Under the pieces are notes generated by a model, which had not been told where the DNA came from, ran no database searches, and saw only the letters and a program-made list of their open reading frames with translations. Positions 25,591 through 35,371 of a stretch of DNA of 64,000 nt are shown here, in pieces. Position numbers and translations under genes: made by a program. This DNA is from Halomonas alkaliantarctica (GTDB lineage Bacteria; Pseudomonadota; Gammaproteobacteria; Pseudomonadales; Halomonadaceae). Within the stretch, counting starts at the first letter, position 1, and every line of letters starts with the position of its first letter. Location of the stretch: positions 2,852,001-2,916,000 of the forward strand of contig NZ_CP122961.1 in assembly GCF_029854215.1 (NCBI RefSeq), written 5' to 3'.

Positions 25591-26683
25591 GCCCTGCCCC
25601 TTTGTTTTGTGGATGATGGCTGCCTGTAAATTCCGCTGAGCGCCTGCCAAGCCCGTCCGAGAGGTCGGGGCCGGGATGCAGGCGGCCCGGCCAGCGCAAC
25701 ACCATTATTGCCAGAACGTTGCGGTGTTCACCACCCGTCAGTCCCTTTTCCCCAGTGGGCGAGGGGATGATGCCGCTGGCCGGATCCACCGCCGCCACCA
25801 GCGCCTCACGCACCCGGCCCACCAGCGGATGATCCTCGCGATTGGCAAGCAGGAAGGCCAATGCCACCTCGGCTTGGATGTCGGCGGTGGCCCGGGCCAT
25901 GATGCCAGCCGTCTCCCGCTCTAGCGCTTCCAGCACCCAGGCGTGCACTTCCGGGTCCACCTTCCTCTGGTAGTAGCGGCTGTCAGCGATGACGAAGTGG
26001 GTCAGGCCATATAGCCAGTTACGGTACTCGGCGTCGTCGAGCCCGGCGACTCGATCAGGCGGGTAGTGGCGTCGGAAGGCCGCCTCCACTTCCCGGCGCA
26101 GGTCCATCACGCCGAGTTGGTGCAGGAAGTACGTCTGGTTGGCCACCTGAGCGGCATAGATCCCGATCACCGCGGGGTCGGTCAGAAAGGCCGCCCAGTC
26201 AACCTCTGCCTGATAGCCCAGCGCCCGCTCGTGGTTTTCAATGGTCGGCAGCAGGCCGTAGTACTCGGCCTGGACCAACCGGAACAGCAGCCCACGAGCG
26301 AAGGCGATCTCCCCCCACTCACCCAGCATGTCGCGCCGGGCGCGCTGCTTGGCAGTGCGTTGCGAGTAGTCGGCAACGATCGTCCGGCTGCGGGCAGCCG
26401 CGTACCCGGGCTTGGCCAGACCGACGATGTCATCCTCAAGTCGCGTAATTAGACGCTCGCCATAGGCATGATTGAGGGCCCACCAGTGCTGTTCACCAGT
26501 CAGGCGGTAGAGCCGCTGGGCAAAGTGGCGCTGCTTGTTCTCGGACAGCGTCGGCAGCGCCCGCTCGTAGACCTCCTGGATGGCCAAACCGACGTCGTGC
26601 TGGACGTCACGCGCCTGATGCGGCTCTATGGCGGCGCAGCCGGCCAACGCCAGCACAATCATCAGTGAAAAGAGCTTTTTCAT
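25577..26683 (-). CDS. Lipoprotein of unknown function
   Basis: A 368-residue protein with a clear lipoprotein signal peptide: MKKLFSLMIVLALAGC with the lipobox cysteine at residue 16. The rest is mostly helical and rich in Arg, Ala and aromatic residues (QRHFAQRLYRLTGEQHWWAL, GLTHFVIADSRYYQRKVDPE). No catalytic motif was recognised. The last 25 residues are low in order and overlap the VOC start. It is probably anchored to the inner face of the outer membrane. It is divergent from the AraC gene at 26810. Confidence 0.7.
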   Translation of the reverse strand: MKKLFSLMIVLALAGCAAIEPHQARDVQHDVGLAIQEVYERALPTLSENKQRHFAQRLYRLTGEQHWWALNHAYGERLITRLEDDIVGLAKPGYAAARSRTIVADYSQRTAKQRARRDMLGEWGEIAFARGLLFRLVQAEYYGLLPTIENHERALGYQAEVDWAAFLTDPAVIGIYAAQVANQTYFLHQLGVMDLRREVEAAFRRHYPPDRVAGLDDAEYRNWLYGLTHFVIADSRYYQRKVDPEVHAWVLEALERETAGIMARATADIQAEVALAFLLANREDHPLVGRVREALVAAVDPASGIIPSPTGEKGLTGGEHRNVLAIMVLRWPGRLHPGPDLSDGLGRRSAEFTGSHHPQNKGAGHEPT

Positions 26684-26731
26684 GACAGCCCCTTGGTGGT
26701 GTTCACTATCGATAGGCCATCATTGCACAGT

Positions 26732-26809
26732 CGATGAGCAATTATGTACAAGCATTGAGAGGTTGCGATGGCATAAGCTAGGTGGTGTGACTAATCAGGA
26801 GGAGGCGGC
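26732..26809 (+). promoter_or_regulatory. Intact AraC-gene leader (copy B)
   Basis: Leader of the AraC gene with ATGTACAAGCATT at 26744-26756 and a very strong AGGAGGAGG site before the start at 26810. Similar leaders occur at 20996 and 46281, both attached to deleted genes; the 13-base ATGTACAAGCATT is identical in all three and is the best candidate for a promoter element or operator. Confidence 0.6.
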
Positions 26810-27640
26810 ATGGGCAACGCAAGCCGGTTTCAATTTATCAAAAGTCAGCATGTGCCAACACTGACGGTGCTTCATGCGGCCATTGAGGATTTCAGCTACG
26901 ACCGCCATGCCCACGAGGAGTATGCCTTCGGTGTCACCCTGGCGGGTCGTCAGGATTTCTTCAGCGGCGGGCGTTTTCACCGCAGCCCTCCTGGCAACGT
27001 TATTTTGTTTAATCCCGAACAAGTTCACGATGGCGAACCCGGCGGCGAACACGCGCTGGATTACCTGATGGTGTATGTGCATCCTGAACAGGTTAACGCG
27101 CAGTTTGCAGAAGTACTGGGGCACGAAAAATCGGCTAGCTTTCGTTCACATAGCACGCTGATTCAGGATGCCCAATTGCGCAACGCCATTTTGGAACTGG
27201 CGCGCTTGGTTACTTCTCACACCGGTAGCTGTATCGATCAGGAGAACGCGCTTTATCAGATGATCGAGCGCACTGTGCAACTGGGTGGAATTTCTCAGCC
27301 CAGCCAGGCGCCCACTAGGCCCGATGCGCTGCTGGGCTTGGCGAAAGAGTATATCCACGCCCACCTGGATAGCGATGTCTCCCTTGATGACATCAGCCAA
27401 GCGGCGCACTTATCCAAGTACCATTTTTTGCGGCTGTTTCGGCAGCATTACGGCATCACGCCACATCAATATGTGATCAATTGCCGAATCAATGCGGCCC
27501 GTTCTGCGCTAGACCAAGGCGCTTCCTTAACGGAAGTCGCTTTGCGATATGGCTTTGCCGATCTTAGCCATTTCAATCGACGCTTTAAGCGCATTTATGG
27601 CATGACGCCCCATAAGTACCAGCGTGATATCGCAAGCTAG
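26810..27640 (+). CDS. AraC-family regulator with cupin sensor domain
   Basis: A 276-residue regulator. The N-terminal cupin-like domain contains HAAIEDFSYDRHAHEEYAFG and NVILFNPEQVHDGEPGGEHA (about 20-95). Two helix-turn-helix units close the protein (SLDDISQAAHLSKYHFLRLF and TEVALRYGFADLSHFNRRFK). It is followed on the same strand by the LysE exporter, a frequent pair in which the regulator controls the exporter in response to an amino acid or related compound. A degraded second copy of this pair is at 46.3-46.8 kb. Confidence 0.9.
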   Translation: MGNASRFQFIKSQHVPTLTVLHAAIEDFSYDRHAHEEYAFGVTLAGRQDFFSGGRFHRSPPGNVILFNPEQVHDGEPGGEHALDYLMVYVHPEQVNAQFAEVLGHEKSASFRSHSTLIQDAQLRNAILELARLVTSHTGSCIDQENALYQMIERTVQLGGISQPSQAPTRPDALLGLAKEYIHAHLDSDVSLDDISQAAHLSKYHFLRLFRQHYGITPHQYVINCRINAARSALDQGASLTEVALRYGFADLSHFNRRFKRIYGMTPHKYQRDIAS

Positions 27641-27800
27641 GCTCTGAACGAAAACTGGCTGCGCTCGCCAATACTGCGTTAAAAATCATCTCGTGCGCGA
27701 GTCCGATCAAAATGCTCATTTACTCCCCGTAAACTCCGCTTTTTCGTTGATTTTTGCCTTGTCTAGCCTTCGCTCGTCGACTTTTCGTACAGACCCTTAC
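27641..27800. repeat. Structured intergenic element with nested inverted repeats
   Basis: The gap between the AraC and LysE genes is full of complementary arms: GAACGAAAA near the left end against TTTTCGTAC near the right end, AAAAATCA (27681-27688) against TGATTTTT (27748-27755), CTCG-TGCG-CGAG (27691-27702) and TTTAC-TCCCC-GTAAA near 27720. This looks like a palindromic dispersed element of the REP or MITE kind. From memory, similar sequences are common in Halomonas genomes. Only one copy is in the window. Confidence 0.5.
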
Positions 27801-27828
27801 ACCTAAATACGCAAATAGAGGTTTCACC

Positions 27829-28440
27829 ATGTTAGCAATCGTCGCCTATGCCCTGGGCGTCATGTACACCCCTGGGCCTGTGAACCTGCTCGGCTTGAAC
27901 GTTGGCATCAATGGCCAAGCCAGGCAGTCAGTGGGATTTTGCCTTGGCGTGGGTACCGCGATGCTGGCGTACTTATTAGTATTAGGTTGGGCGGGCGCTG
28001 CATGGATCGACGATGGCGCACTGGTGGTAGTCAGCGCGCTGGGTTGCAGTTATATCTTTTATCTGGCGAGCAAAATTGCCCGTTCTAGCGTTGATTTAAG
28101 CGAGCCGGATAACGCCCCACGGCTGTTAAGTTATCGTGATGGGCTTTTCATGCAGTTGCTTAATCCCAAAGCCATGGTGGCCACCCTGCCCATTGCCACA
28201 CTGCAGTTTCCTGCCGCTGACATTCATGGGCTTAGCTTAGTACTTTGGGCATTTGGGCTGTCGATGTTGGCTGCGGGCGCCCCCGGCAGCTATATCGTGA
28301 TTGGCAGCGTGGTGGGCAGTCGTATTAAAAGCCCTGCAATCGTTAAGGGCTTTAATTGGTTAATGGCTGGGTTACTGGTGGCTGTGGCACTTTCGATAGG
28401 CGTGGAGCATGTGTGGCTACCGCTTACTGCCCGAAGCTGA
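27829..28440 (+). CDS. LysE-family amino-acid exporter
   Basis: A 203-residue inner-membrane protein with about six hydrophobic segments and the family start YTPGPVNLLGLNVGINGQ, followed by RQSVGFCLGVGTAMLAYLLV and the MQLLNPKAMVATLPIA segment. It probably exports an amino acid or small metabolite by exchange with protons. The ATG at 27829 has AGAGG upstream; a longer frame from 27754 runs through the structured intergenic element. The AraC gene upstream is the likely regulator. Its stop overlaps the end of the next gene on the other strand by 17 bases. Confidence 0.87.
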   Translation: MLAIVAYALGVMYTPGPVNLLGLNVGINGQARQSVGFCLGVGTAMLAYLLVLGWAGAAWIDDGALVVVSALGCSYIFYLASKIARSSVDLSEPDNAPRLLSYRDGLFMQLLNPKAMVATLPIATLQFPAADIHGLSLVLWAFGLSMLAAGAPGSYIVIGSVVGSRIKSPAIVKGFNWLMAGLLVAVALSIGVEHVWLPLTARS

Positions 28441-28744
28441 TACCCAGCCGTAGTGCTTGTAGGCCATCAAATTCGACCGTTACTTCATCAGAAAACAGAG
28501 GGTGGCCCTGCACTGCCAAATCCAGCGTTGCTTGAGAGCCGCGATAGGTGACGGTGACGGCGATTTCCGCCGAGGTGCTAACAGGCGCCAGCAAATCATA
28601 CTCAACGTTATCGATGCTAACAGCGGAAAGCCCGCGGTCATCAAGCTGTTCTTGTATTTCCTGTTCAACGACAACGCCGTAATAGAAGTAAATGCCCGCG
28701 TAGCCAAGCGCTACGATTACGATTAGTGAAAACAGCTTTCCCAT
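28424..28744 (-). CDS. Small membrane-anchored protein of unknown function
   Basis: A 106-residue protein with one N-terminal membrane segment (LFSLIVIVALGYAGIYFYYG) and a beta-rich acidic rest (TSAEIAVTVTYRGSQATLDL). It is probably anchored in the inner membrane with the main part in the periplasm. No family was recognised. It is convergent with the LysE gene and overlaps its end by 17 bases, and upstream of trpA there is no shared transcript. Confidence 0.6.
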   Translation of the reverse strand: MGKLFSLIVIVALGYAGIYFYYGVVVEQEIQEQLDDRGLSAVSIDNVEYDLLAPVSTSAEIAVTVTYRGSQATLDLAVQGHPLFSDEVTVEFDGLQALRLGISFGQ

Positions 28745-28864
28745 TGTTTCTCTCTGTTTTATAGAATCTTGAAGGGTGACAGCGGATTGCTGGGCTGAAA
28801 CCGGCGGCGCCTCGCGGTGCGAGCATCGCCCATCAGCGACTCTGGGAGATTATCATCATCCGGG

Positions 28865-29752
28865 TTAAAACTGGTGGTCTTCACTCACTTCTCTACACCC
28901 CCTGACGCTTTCAGCCAATTCGCTGACCAAACCATGTACTCGCTCAACGGCGTCATCAGGCGTGTTGGCACGCTCAATACAATCGACTAGTGCGGAGCCG
29001 ACGACGACCGCATCACTATAGCGGCCAATGGTGGCGGCTTGTTCTGCAGAGCGAATGCCGAAACCAACCGCAATGGGTAGCTCGGTGTGTTCACGTAATT
29101 GGGCAACCGAGTTTTCCAGCCTTTCCGGCGTGGGTGCACTTCCACCAGTGACACCGGCTACGGAGACGTAGTAGATAAACCCAGAGGCATTAGCCAGCAC
29201 TTTAGGCAGCCGCTTGGCATCAGTGGTCGGTGTGGCCAGGCGAATAAAATCAATGCCGTGCTGCGCCGCTGGCTGGCAGAGCTCTTCGTCGTGTTCGGGC
29301 GGTAGATCCACCACGATCAGGCCATCTACCCCAGCGCTGGCGGCATCCGCTAGAAAGCGTTGAACGCCGTAGCAGAAAATCGGGTTGTAGTAGCCCATCA
29401 GCACAATCGGCGTAGTGCTATTTTCTTCTCGAAAGCTCCGCACCATTTCCAGCGTTTTGGCTTGGGTTTGGCCGTTTTTCAGGGCGCGCAGCGCGGCTTT
29501 CTGGATGGCGGGTCCATCGGCCATCGGGTCGCTGAACGGCATGCCAAGCTCAATAATATCCACCCCTGCCGCAGGCAGCCCGTGCAGCAGACGTCGGGAG
29601 GTCTCGGCGTCAGGGTCGCCAGCGGTTAGGTAGCTGACCAGCGCCGGGCGGTTTTGCTGCTTGAGTGCAGCAAAGCAGCTTTCAAGACGCGAGGGACTAT
29701 TCATGGCATCGCTCACAACATCGTTGATAGCGTTTTCCTGGATTGCGCTCAT
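28865..29752 (-). CDS. trpA: Tryptophan synthase alpha subunit
   Basis: A 295-residue TIM barrel that splits indole-glycerol phosphate into indole and glyceraldehyde 3-phosphate. [11 protein letters not shown] and [19 protein letters not shown] hold the catalytic Glu69 and Asp79; the phosphate-binding end is [10 protein letters not shown] and VVVGSALVD. The start overlaps the trpB stop as ATGA, so an N-terminal tail of about 18 residues beyond the usual length is probably real. It forms the alpha-beta complex with TrpB, the gene upstream. Confidence 0.96.
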   Translation of the reverse strand: MSAIQENAINDVVSDAMNSPSRLESCFAALKQQNRPALVSYLTAGDPDAETSRRLLHGLPAAGVDIIELGMPFSDPMADGPAIQKAALRALKNGQTQAKTLEMVRSFREENSTTPIVLMGYYNPIFCYGVQRFLADAASAGVDGLIVVDLPPEHDEELCQPAAQHGIDFIRLATPTTDAKRLPKVLANASGFIYYVSVAGVTGGSAPTPERLENSVAQLREHTELPIAVGFGIRSAEQAATIGRYSDAVVVGSALVDCIERANTPDDAVERVHGLVSELAESVRGCREVSEDHQF

Positions 29753-30981
29753 AAGCTTTTCACTCCGAACTTGTCACCAAGATGATGGGCCACGCTCATC
29801 ATGTCTTTGTCGCCACGGCCGCTAAGGTTGACCACCATTAAGTGCTCACGGGGCAGCGTAGGCGCGCGCTTGGCGACTTCCGCCAAAGCATGAGCAGTTT
29901 CCAGTGCGGGAATAATGCCTTCCTGACAGCAGCAGATCTGGAAAGCTTCCAGCGCTTCGTCGTCAGTGGCGGAGACGTACTCAACCCGCCCCTGTTCGTG
30001 CAACCATGCGTGCTCTGGGCCAATGCCGGGGTAATCGAGCCCTGCGGAAATCGAGTGAGCGTCGATAATCTGGCCATCTTCATTTTGCAGCAGGTAGGTG
30101 CGATTACCGTGCAGCACGCCTGGCGTTCCACCGTTAAGGCTGGCGGCGTGTAGACCGCTTTTGACGCCTTTGCCACCCGCTTCTACGCCAACCATCTTGA
30201 CCCCTGGGTCATCGAGGAACGGGTGAAAAAGCCCAATAGCGTTTGAGCCACCGCCAACGCAGGCCACCAGCGAATCCGGCAAACGACCGTGCTTTTCATG
30301 CATCTGGGCGCGGGTTTCATGGCCGATCACCGCTTGGAAGTCTCGCACCATGGCGGGGTATGGGTGCGGACCAGCCACGGTGCCAATAATATAGAAGGTG
30401 TCATCAACGTTGGTGACCCAGTCGCGCAACGCTTCGTTCATGGCGTCTTTAAGCGTGCCAGTGCCGGAAGTGACTGGGACGATTTCTGCGCCCAGTAGCT
30501 TCATGCGGAACACGTTGGTCTGCTGGCGTTCGATGTCCGTGGTGCCCATGTAGATCACGCAGGGCAAGCCAAAACGCGCCGCCACCGTGGCCGTGGCCAC
30601 GCCGTGCATGCCAGCGCCAGTTTCGGCGATGATGCGCTTTTTACCCATCTGCTTGGCCAGCAGCACTTGGCCAATGCAGTTATTAATTTTGTGCGCGCCG
30701 GTGTGGTTTAGCTCTTCGCGCTTTAGGTAAATACTTGCCCCGCCGAAGTGCTCGGTCAGCCGCTCGGCAAAGTAGAGCGGGCTGGGGCGACCCACATAAT
30801 CGCCCTGAAAGTAAGCTAGCTGGCGCTGGAATTCGGGATCATTTTTAGCGGTGGTATATTCGTCTTGTAGCTCTAAAATCAGCGGCATAAGCGTTTCAGC
30901 GACAAAGCGTCCACCGAAGCTGCCAAATAGCCCATTGGCATCGGGTAGGCTCTTGGATAAGTCTATCGGTTGATTCATCAC
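29749..30981 (-). CDS. trpB: Tryptophan synthase beta subunit
   Basis: A 410-residue PLP enzyme joining indole and serine into tryptophan. The PLP lysine is in [14 protein letters not shown] (Lys98) and the cofactor phosphate site in [15 protein letters not shown]. The catalytic glutamate loop [20 protein letters not shown] is intact. Gene order trpB-trpA with a divergent LysR gene is the arrangement of trpI-trpBA in pseudomonads, where indole-glycerol phosphate activates transcription through TrpI. Confidence 0.97.
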   Translation of the reverse strand: MMNQPIDLSKSLPDANGLFGSFGGRFVAETLMPLILELQDEYTTAKNDPEFQRQLAYFQGDYVGRPSPLYFAERLTEHFGGASIYLKREELNHTGAHKINNCIGQVLLAKQMGKKRIIAETGAGMHGVATATVAARFGLPCVIYMGTTDIERQQTNVFRMKLLGAEIVPVTSGTGTLKDAMNEALRDWVTNVDDTFYIIGTVAGPHPYPAMVRDFQAVIGHETRAQMHEKHGRLPDSLVACVGGGSNAIGLFHPFLDDPGVKMVGVEAGGKGVKSGLHAASLNGGTPGVLHGNRTYLLQNEDGQIIDAHSISAGLDYPGIGPEHAWLHEQGRVEYVSATDDEALEAFQICCCQEGIIPALETAHALAEVAKRAPTLPREHLMVVNLSGRGDKDMMSVAHHLGDKFGVKSL

Positions 30982-31123
30982 GACCTCTGAATGCGTTATC
31001 GAACAGTCAGTGAAAACCGTTCGGTGAAAACAGTGGAATGAAAGTAACGCAAGCGGGGGTGTATAAAAATCGATAAGATGTCATCAATACGTGAGCTCAA
31101 GTCAACTGTCAGCAGGACATACC
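30982..31123. promoter_or_regulatory. trpI-trpB divergent control region
   Basis: The 142-base gap carries both promoters. A direct repeat GTGAAAAC occurs at 31010-31017 and 31024-31031, and an AT-rich stretch TGTATAAAAATCGATAAGAT lies near 31060. In pseudomonads TrpI binds two sites in this gap; which bases here are bound cannot be decided by eye. Confidence 0.5.
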
Positions 31124-32038
31124 ATGCAACATAGCATGCCACCGCTTAGCGCCTTACGCGCCTTCGAAGCGACCGCCCGGTTGGGCAGCGTGACCGCCGC
31201 TGCCGATGAGCTAAGCGTGACCCACGGCGCTGTCAGCCGCCAGCTAAAGAGCCTGGATGAACATTTTGGCGTGGCGCTTTTCGCCAAAGTGGGCCGAGGA
31301 ATTGCGCTCACACCGCACGGTGAGCGGTTACAAAGCGGTGTTGGCGAAGCCTTCTCTCTTTTGAAAGATAGTTGCGACAGTCTCAAGCATGATGTAAAAG
31401 AAGCGCCCTTCACCCTGGCCTGCCCTGGCAGCCTTTTGGCCCGCTGGCTGATTCCCCGACTGGATCGCCTGCACCGCGAGCTGCCCCAGCTGAAATTGCA
31501 GGTAGTGGTGAGTGAAAGCGAACAACCGGGCGCGCAAACGGATGTCAGCGCCACCCTGGCATTTTCCGAACCGCCCTGGCCCGCAGGTGTCGAGGTATTC
31601 GAGCTGATGGCAGAGCAGATATGTGCGGTGGCAAGCCCGCAGCTAGTAGCACATATCGATCCCGCTAAACCGGCAACGCTATTGGCTAACAAGCTGCTGT
31701 ACACTGCCTCGCGCCCTCAGGCGTGGCCACAGTGGGCCAACGCACAAGGGCTTGAGCTAGCTCAACTTGAAGAGGCGCTAAGCAAAGGCCAAGGGTTTGA
31801 TCACCTTTACTACCTAATCGAAGCAGCGGTGGCGGGTTTGGGCGTGGCGATCGCACCCAAGCTATTGGTAGATGACGACCTAAAGAGTGGTCGGCTTATC
31901 GCGCCCTGGGGAAGTATAGAAACCCCTGGCCGTCTCTGCCTCTGGCTGCCCAGCCAAACCAACGTTCTAACGCAACCCCGCCGCAGCGAGCCCCTGGCAG
32001 CGTGGCTTAAGCGGGAACTGGGAGACAAGCACTGCTGA
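31124..32038 (+). CDS. trpI: LysR-family activator TrpI-like
   Basis: A regulator of about 304 residues. The DNA-binding helix region is LRAFEATARLGSVTAAADEL and GAVSRQLKSLDEHFGVALFA; the effector domain has ARWLIPRLDRLHRELPQLKL and the end LIEAAVAGLGVAIAPKLLVD. The ATG at 31124 fits the family; an earlier frame begins at 31091. The divergent position to trpBA is the main reason for the name. It probably activates trpBA when indole-glycerol phosphate accumulates. Confidence 0.85.
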   Translation: MQHSMPPLSALRAFEATARLGSVTAAADELSVTHGAVSRQLKSLDEHFGVALFAKVGRGIALTPHGERLQSGVGEAFSLLKDSCDSLKHDVKEAPFTLACPGSLLARWLIPRLDRLHRELPQLKLQVVVSESEQPGAQTDVSATLAFSEPPWPAGVEVFELMAEQICAVASPQLVAHIDPAKPATLLANKLLYTASRPQAWPQWANAQGLELAQLEEALSKGQGFDHLYYLIEAAVAGLGVAIAPKLLVDDDLKSGRLIAPWGSIETPGRLCLWLPSQTNVLTQPRRSEPLAAWLKRELGDKHC

Positions 32039-32044
32039 TACCTT

Positions 32045-32650
32045 TCAAGATTGGCACTTCTGCACTATCAAATAAGTATGCAACTCCGGGTGTTGGTCGT
32101 ACTCCAAGTGTCTGCACACTGCACCTAACTTAATCAACAGGGACAAAAATCCGTTGGTGCCAAGCGTGGAGTAGTAGACCTCTGGCCCCATAAAGTTATC
32201 AATGTGCTCTCCGGGCTCTTGCGTGCCACCGAAGGAGAAGATAAACACACCCCCCTCATTCAGGCTGTCGATAATCTTCGTGATGACACTTTCCTGCTGC
32301 TCCAGGGGAATATGCCAAATGCTGTCCCAGGCGGTAATAAAGTCGTATTTGCCAGGCGGCTGCCATTGGCAAATATCCTGGTGGTGAAAGGTCATGTCTG
32401 GATGCTTCTGCTTAGCGAGGCGCAGCATTTCATCGGAAATATCCACGCCCTCTGGCGTAAAGCCCTCCTGTTGAAGCAGGTTCATAAAGCGACCTGTACA
32501 TCCGCAGCCAACATCCAGCGCCCAGCCTCGATTTTTAACAAACAACAGCGCTCTTTTATGCGCCTCCATGCCGTTAGCGAGATTGAACTTCTCGCTTTGC
32601 CAGAGGTGGGTGATTTGATCGTAGGCGCTGCCAATATCAGTGGGTGTCAT
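32045..32650 (-). CDS. SAM-dependent methyltransferase, class I
   Basis: About 201 residues with the Rossmann-like methyltransferase motifs: WALDVGCGCTGRFMNLLQQE (SAM loop), FTPEGVDISDEMLRLAKQ (acidic strand end) and YDFITAWDSIWHIPLEQQES. The substrate is unknown. ATG 32650 (MTPTDIGSAYDQ) is chosen over 32695 because the longer form would run through the neighbouring LysR end. It converges on trpI with only six bases between. Confidence 0.8.
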   Translation of the reverse strand: MTPTDIGSAYDQITHLWQSEKFNLANGMEAHKRALLFVKNRGWALDVGCGCTGRFMNLLQQEGFTPEGVDISDEMLRLAKQKHPDMTFHHQDICQWQPPGKYDFITAWDSIWHIPLEQQESVITKIIDSLNEGGVFIFSFGGTQEPGEHIDNFMGPEVYYSTLGTNGFLSLLIKLGAVCRHLEYDQHPELHTYLIVQKCQS

Positions 32651-32691
32651 GGATGGCCTATAGGATAAAAAATGAAGACTTAGTGACAATA

Positions 32692-33633
32692 TCACCCACT
32701 CAAGCGCTCGCGGTTACTGGCCACCAGTTCAGCCAGAAAGTCCGCCATAGCCCGGATACGGCTTGATTGGACAAGATCCGTCTGGATAACGAGATAGATG
32801 GGCTGATCCACGCCAATATCCGCAGTGACACAGACTAGTCCAGCCTCCAACGCCAGAAAATGCGGCAATACCGCTATCCCCAGACCCGCTTTTGCCGCCG
32901 CTAGCTGGGTTGCCAGCGAGGTGGTGGTTAACGCCGATTCACGCCCTTGCAGAATCCGCTCAATCCATTGGGCGGCAGGCAGATGCGCTTGCACTTCACC
33001 CCAGGTAATAAATGCGTCCCTGTCGTAATCGCCGGCGTCAGGATGAGCCTCACGCTGGGCCACATAACCGGGGCTAGCATAAAGCCCAAAACCCAGCGAG
33101 CCGAGGCGCCGAAGGGTGACATTACCCCGCTCTGGCTTGACCATTCTAAGCGCCAAGTCGGCGTCACGGCGGTGCAGGTTGACTGTAGTGATATCAGTCA
33201 CTAGCTCAAGCCTGATACCAGGGTACTGAGCATAAAATTGTGGCAATGCAGGCAGAATCAACGCCGTGGCCAGGTTTTCAGCCGTAGCCAAACGCACCCG
33301 ACCGCTTAGCTGCGTGGCGCGGGAAACCCCGCTGGTAAACGCCGCCGCAGCGGCTTCCAGGGCTTCGGCTTTTTCGATTAGCCCCGCCCCCTCCACGGTA
33401 AGCTGATAGCCCGACTGCTGACGAACAAACAGTGGCAGCTTTAAGGCTTTTTCCAGCCGCTCGATACGCCGGGAGAGCGTCGCGATGCCCAGGTGGAGTT
33501 CCGCTGCCGCGCCGCTCAACGTGCCATGGCGGGCCACCGCCAGAAAGGTGCGTGTGTCATCCCAGACCCACCCTCGGGGCATCTGGTTTTCGAAACTGGA
33601 AAATGGTTTACCAAATTCGTTTATTTTTTTCAT
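32692..33633 (-). CDS. LysR-family transcriptional regulator
   Basis: About 313 residues with the DNA-binding part DTRTFLAVARHGTLSGAAAE and IATLSRRIERLEKALKLPLF, and an effector domain of the type seen in regulators of small oxidoreductases (VRLATAENLATALILPAL). Possible starts are 33633 and 33582; neither has a clear ribosome-binding site. It is divergent from the aldo/keto reductase gene, 106 bases away, and is its likely regulator. Confidence 0.83.
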   Translation of the reverse strand: MKKINEFGKPFSSFENQMPRGWVWDDTRTFLAVARHGTLSGAAAELHLGIATLSRRIERLEKALKLPLFVRQQSGYQLTVEGAGLIEKAEALEAAAAAFTSGVSRATQLSGRVRLATAENLATALILPALPQFYAQYPGIRLELVTDITTVNLHRRDADLALRMVKPERGNVTLRRLGSLGFGLYASPGYVAQREAHPDAGDYDRDAFITWGEVQAHLPAAQWIERILQGRESALTTTSLATQLAAAKAGLGIAVLPHFLALEAGLVCVTADIGVDQPIYLVIQTDLVQSSRIRAMADFLAELVASNRERLSG

Positions 33634-33739
33634 TATTGGATAGTGCCACGCTGTTACTGCGCGTTTCAACAACAGCTTGATAACGGCTCACGCACTCTTG
33701 ATGGGCAATGGTTTCATCAGTCATTACAGGAGGCATAGC

Positions 33740-34723
33740 ATGCAACAACGTACACTCGGCACCGACCTGACCCTCTCTGCCATAGGCTTAGGCTGCATGG
33801 GAATGAGCGAGTTCTACGGGCCCCGAGACGATAGCGAGTCACTGAGGGTGTTGGCCCGGGCGGTAGAGCTGGGAATCAACTTCTTTGACACGGCGGATAC
33901 GTACGGGCCACACCATAACGAGGAGCTGATTGGCCGTTTTCTTGCCAGCCATAAGCCCAACGTACGGATCGCCAGCAAGTTTGGCATTGTTCGCAACCCT
34001 GGTGAGTATCAGCGTAGCCTGGATAGCAGCGCCGATTATGCCCGCCAAGCTTGCGAGGCATCACTAAAACGGCTGGGCATTGAACAGATCGATCTCTACT
34101 ACGTTCACCGCGTCAACCCGGAAACCCCTATCGAAGAGACTATGGAGGGCTTGGGACAACTGGTCAAAGAGGGAAAAATTGCCCACATTGGCCTCTGCGA
34201 GGTTAGCGATGAGACCTTACGCCGCGCGCACGCCACGCACCCGGTTACCGCCGTGCAAACCGAGTATTCGCTGTGGACGCGGGACGTGGAGCAAACCGTA
34301 TTGCCTACCTGCGAAGAACTCGGCATCGGCTTTGTGCCCTACTCACCTCTCGGCAGGGGCTTTTTGACAGGAAGATTTCAGAATACCAATGATTTCGGCG
34401 AAGACGATTTTCGCCCTAACCTGCCACGCTTTTCTGAGCAGGCCATGAGTGCCAACCGCCGTATCGCTGACGTGGTCGGTGAAGTGGCAGCGCTCAAAGG
34501 CTGCACTCCGGCGCAGCTATCATTGGCTTGGCTGCTGTCCAAAGGCGATAACATTGTGCCAATTCCCGGCACCAAGCAGCTGCGCTACCTTGAAGAGAAT
34601 GCCGCAGCGGCGTCCATCACTCTAACCACCGATGAGCAGCAACAACTTGAGGCAGCCACTGCCCGCCTTCCGGTCATAGGCGAGCGCTATGCGCCGGAAG
34701 GCATGAAAGGGGTGAATGCATGA
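33740..34723 (+). CDS. Aldo/keto reductase
   Basis: A 327-residue NADPH-dependent reductase with the catalytic set Asp50 and Tyr55 ([19 protein letters not shown]), Lys80 (IASKFGI) and His123 (YYVHRVNP). The C-terminal cofactor loop [16 protein letters not shown] is complete. It belongs to the YakC/AKR13-like group that reduces small aldehydes such as methylglyoxal. ATG 33740 has AGGAGG before it. The divergent LysR gene probably controls it. Confidence 0.93.
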   Translation: MQQRTLGTDLTLSAIGLGCMGMSEFYGPRDDSESLRVLARAVELGINFFDTADTYGPHHNEELIGRFLASHKPNVRIASKFGIVRNPGEYQRSLDSSADYARQACEASLKRLGIEQIDLYYVHRVNPETPIEETMEGLGQLVKEGKIAHIGLCEVSDETLRRAHATHPVTAVQTEYSLWTRDVEQTVLPTCEELGIGFVPYSPLGRGFLTGRFQNTNDFGEDDFRPNLPRFSEQAMSANRRIADVVGEVAALKGCTPAQLSLAWLLSKGDNIVPIPGTKQLRYLEENAAAASITLTTDEQQQLEAATARLPVIGERYAPEGMKGVNA

Positions 34724-34741
34724 GGAGTGGTTGCGGCTTGG

Positions 34742-35371
34742 CTACTGAATTATCTCGCCAATCGAGCGTTTGCCATCCAGCAGCAGATACTCCTGATTGA
34801 CCACTTCGGGCTTTTGCACAGTGTGAAGTAGCGCATGGGCCACGTTGGCACGTGAGATTTGGTTGTCGCCTGCCTCATCCAGTGAGCTGGCAAACTGCTG
34901 ACTAGCAGCTTCGTCGGTCAAACGTCCAGGCTTGAGAATAACGTAGGGAACGCCGCTGTTGCGAAGGTGTGCATCGGCGGCAAATTTTGCGGCCATATAA
35001 GGACGCATTTTCTCGGGTGCATCCAAAGGCTGTTCTGCCCGCATGGCGCTAATCATGATGTAGCGGGAGAAGCCTTTTTGCTTGGCGATATCGGCAGCAC
35101 GAATGGCACCAAAAAGGTCAATCATCAGGGTTTTATCCGGCCCGGTATGGGGTCCTGATCCTGCCGTAAAGACCACTTGATCGCAGCCTTCAAAGGCGTG
35201 TTCAAACTCACCCTCTAAATCAGCAATCACGGTGTCTATGTTGCGCTCGTTAAACCACGCTGCCTGCTCTTCACTGCGGATCATCGCCTTGATAGGCGTA
35301 CCGGCTTTCTGCGCAAGTTCACAAAATTGTTTGCCAATCTGTCCGTTCGCACCAATCACTAACGTCTTCAT
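34742..35371 (-). CDS. NAD(P)-binding protein, atypical SDR
   Basis: A 209-residue Rossmann protein: KTLVIGANGQIGKQFCELAQ at the start, DQVVFTAGSGPHTGPDKTLM, the catalytic-like MISAMRA with a Tyr in MRPYMAAKFAADAHLRNSGV, and VILKPGRL. It resembles the YhfK/YwnB group of NAD(P)H-binding proteins. The substrate is unknown. Much of this gene is duplicated in degraded form at 43765-44086, on the far side of the N-ATPase operon. Confidence 0.87.
   Translation of the reverse strand: MKTLVIGANGQIGKQFCELAQKAGTPIKAMIRSEEQAAWFNERNIDTVIADLEGEFEHAFEGCDQVVFTAGSGPHTGPDKTLMIDLFGAIRAADIAKQKGFSRYIMISAMRAEQPLDAPEKMRPYMAAKFAADAHLRNSGVPYVILKPGRLTDEAASQQFASSLDEAGDNQISRANVAHALLHTVQKPEVVNQEYLLLDGKRSIGEIIQ

Noticed and set aside
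31102..31704. A 200-codon open frame opposite trpI.
   Set aside because: Ser-, Arg- and Cys-rich shadow of a conserved LysR gene, without start signals.
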